DNA of 64,000 nucleotides from Hymenobacter ginkgonis (GTDB lineage: Bacteria; Bacteroidota; Bacteroidia; Cytophagales; Hymenobacteraceae): assembly GCF_009755225.1 (NCBI RefSeq), contig NZ_WQKZ01000001.1:1240001-1304000 (forward strand). The letters are read 5' to 3'. Shown here in pieces: positions 62,662 to 64,000 of this stretch (position 1 is the stretch's first letter; each line of letters opens with the position of its first letter). The notes under the pieces are model-generated. The model saw only the letters and a list, made by a program, of their open reading frames with translations. It was not told where the DNA came from and did not search any database. A program made the translations under genes and the position numbers.

Positions 62662-63285
62662 ATGTTAGCTCTTCCCGTGCTTGTGCGCGACATCAATAAT
62701 CTGTCCGACGCCCGCTACTGCGCGGGCATGGGCGCCCAGGGCCTCATTTTTACGCTCGATGCCAACCTGCCCGGCGCCGTGGAGGCCGCCACCGCCCGCG
62801 AGCTGGCCGGTTGGGTGGCCGGCGTCGATATCATTGGGGAGTTTGGCCACGTGGCCGGCCCCGAAATCAACCGCTTGGTCGAAGAGTGCGGCCTTACGGG
62901 CGTGCTGCTGCGCCTCGACCGGGCCCGCCAGGCCTGGCCCCAGGGGCTGGCCGTGCCCGCGCTGGTCGAAGTGCCGGCGGCACTGCTCCTCAACCAGGCG
63001 CACTACGCGGCGGCCGTAGCCGACCTCACGGCCGCCCTACCCCAGGGCTTTGCCTTCTTCACCTCCCCGCCCCAGCCCTACCCCACCGACTATGCCTACT
63101 GGCATAGCCTAGCCCGGCAGGCCCCGCTGTGGCTAGCGGCCCCCACCAACCCAACCGAGGCCGCCGACCTGGCCCAGCAGGTGCACCCGGCGGGCCTCAT
63201 CCTCATGGGCGGCGACGAGATTAAGCCCGGCCTACGCGACTTTACCGAACTCGAAGCCGTGTTTGAGGCCCTCGAAGAAGCCTAG
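62662..63285 (+). CDS. TrpF-like barrel protein, altered active site
   Basis: 207 residues from ATG 62662. It looks like the phosphoribosylanthranilate isomerase barrel (NLSDARYCAGMGAQGLIFTLD; GLILMGGDEIKPGLRDF at the end), but the catalytic Cys of TrpF (K-x-C-G) is missing, replaced by VRDIN, and the C-terminal D-x-S-S-G-V-E is replaced by GGDEI. It is therefore probably not the trp-pathway enzyme. A GACCTTTG box 39 bp upstream may be the promoter. Function unknown. Confidence 0.7.
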   Translation: MLALPVLVRDINNLSDARYCAGMGAQGLIFTLDANLPGAVEAATARELAGWVAGVDIIGEFGHVAGPEINRLVEECGLTGVLLRLDRARQAWPQGLAVPALVEVPAALLLNQAHYAAAVADLTAALPQGFAFFTSPPQPYPTDYAYWHSLARQAPLWLAAPTNPTEAADLAQQVHPAGLILMGGDEIKPGLRDFTELEAVFEALEEA

Positions 63286-63492
63286 CGCCTCCGCCCCGGC
63301 GGCGAGTCGGCAAGCTTTTCGCAGCAAGCCGCCCCGCCGGGCAGGCCCACTTGGGCAAACCAAAAAGCGGAACGGCCGTTAGCTTGCCGGGCCGCGTTGG
63401 CAGTTGTGTTTTCTGCCAACGCAGCCCCACTTGCTCCTTACCCACCGCCCCCTCGCTTGTAGCTGGGCAGCGGGTTCCGTGTCTATTTTGGT

Positions 63493-63960
63493 ATGGCTAC
63501 CCTTCTTCACTCGTCCATCAGCGTCGGGCATTTGCTGGCTGCCTTAGTAGCCTTGGCAGCGGGCACGTCGATTTTGGTTTTGCCGAAAGGCACGCGGCGC
63601 CACCGGCTGCTGGGCCGGGTCTACGTGGGCAGCATGAGCGCTTTATTGCTGACGGCCTTTCAGCTATACTTTTTATTTGGCCGGTTCGGCATCGTGCATT
63701 GGGGCGCCGTGGGCAGCAGCCTGGCCCTGTTCGTGGGGGTAGGTGCCGTGTGCTGCCGGCGGGTGGTAGCGGCCTGGCAGCGGTGGCACTACCTGGGCAT
63801 GGGCGCTTCGGTTACGGGCTTGTACGCGGCGTTTGCGGTGGAAAGCACCTACCGGCTCTTTCCGCCCAGCTATTTCTGGGGGGAAGCCCTGGGGCTGGCC
63901 GCGGCCGTATTTATGCTGGGTGGCGTGCTGCTCTACCGGCATGCACCCGCGGCGGCGTAG
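63493..63960 (+). CDS. DUF2306 membrane protein
   Basis: 155 residues with four predicted membrane helices and the family pattern SVGHLLAALVALAAGTSILVLPKGTRRHRLLGRVYVGSM. Such proteins are of unknown function in the inner membrane. It is the last feature in the window. Confidence 0.82.
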   Translation: MATLLHSSISVGHLLAALVALAAGTSILVLPKGTRRHRLLGRVYVGSMSALLLTAFQLYFLFGRFGIVHWGAVGSSLALFVGVGAVCCRRVVAAWQRWHYLGMGASVTGLYAAFAVESTYRLFPPSYFWGEALGLAAAVFMLGGVLLYRHAPAAA

Positions 63961-64000
63961 GGCAGCGGGCCGGCCGGGCTTGCGCCTGCCCGAAGCCCGG

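Noticed and set aside
61729..63285. Long plus-strand frame of 518 codons over mnmA and the TrpF-like gene
   Set aside because: Its front half is antisense to mnmA and has no protein-like motifs; only the part from ATG 62662 is real.

Overview
The window looks like chromosomal DNA of a Hymenobacter-type bacterium (Bacteroidetes, Hymenobacteraceae). Supporting signs are the GC-rich sequence, promoter -7 boxes of the TAnnTTTG type, a type IX secretion sorting domain, tail-collar proteins with RR signals, DUF349 and DUF4259 proteins, and a his operon in the Bacteroidetes style. The octamer GGGGGTAG/CTACCCCC recurs throughout, inside and between genes.

Layout. 1-3574 (minus): a cell-surface cluster with one partial secreted protein, three tandem tail-collar paralogues and one VGIG/GFLPPRMT surface protein. 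4081-11174: a TPR sensor histidine kinase, a large outer-membrane protein with a degenerate phosphoesterase front end, and a ferredoxin-cyclase fusion. 11311-15107: a small stress-type regulon (NTF2-like protein, pirin, second NTF2-like protein, Crp/Fnr regulator, SDR) in which three promoters share one operator and one geometry. 15319-20074: an HtrA-like protease, a TetR-MFS-tautomerase operon and a frameshifted cupin gene. 20276-23175: an unrecognised three-gene membrane/coiled-coil/ASKHA operon. 23176-24647: a decayed accessory stretch with a small secreted repeat peptide, ending at tRNA-Thr. 24703-42611: mostly housekeeping genes (DUF349 protein, YqgE, paired membrane proteins, PdxH, DUF1015, Maf, GpsA, HD hydrolase, GyrA, TPR protein), with a very small transcription unit for a 39-residue hydrophobic peptide at 35404-35699. 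42805-45374: an AT-richer island with a HipA-like kinase plus DUF3037 pair, a large perfect inverted repeat and a protein of unknown function. 45398-53481: the complete his operon (hisG-D-C-B-H-A-F-IE) with a 43-residue leader peptide carrying five consecutive His codons. 53567-63960: alpha/beta hydrolase, TonB receptor, Rpe, zinc-ribbon protein, secreted subtilase, lipoprotein, MnmA, a TrpF-like protein and a DUF2306 membrane protein.

The most interesting systems are the 12.7-14.3 kb Crp/Fnr regulon (three palindromes, each exactly 24 bp upstream of an ACCTTTG box), the his attenuator, the HipA-like/DUF3037/inverted-repeat island, the three-gene operon at 20.3-23.2 kb, and the small-peptide unit at 35.4-35.7 kb. 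All calls come from reading the sequence by eye. No database search was run, so family names rest on recognised motifs.
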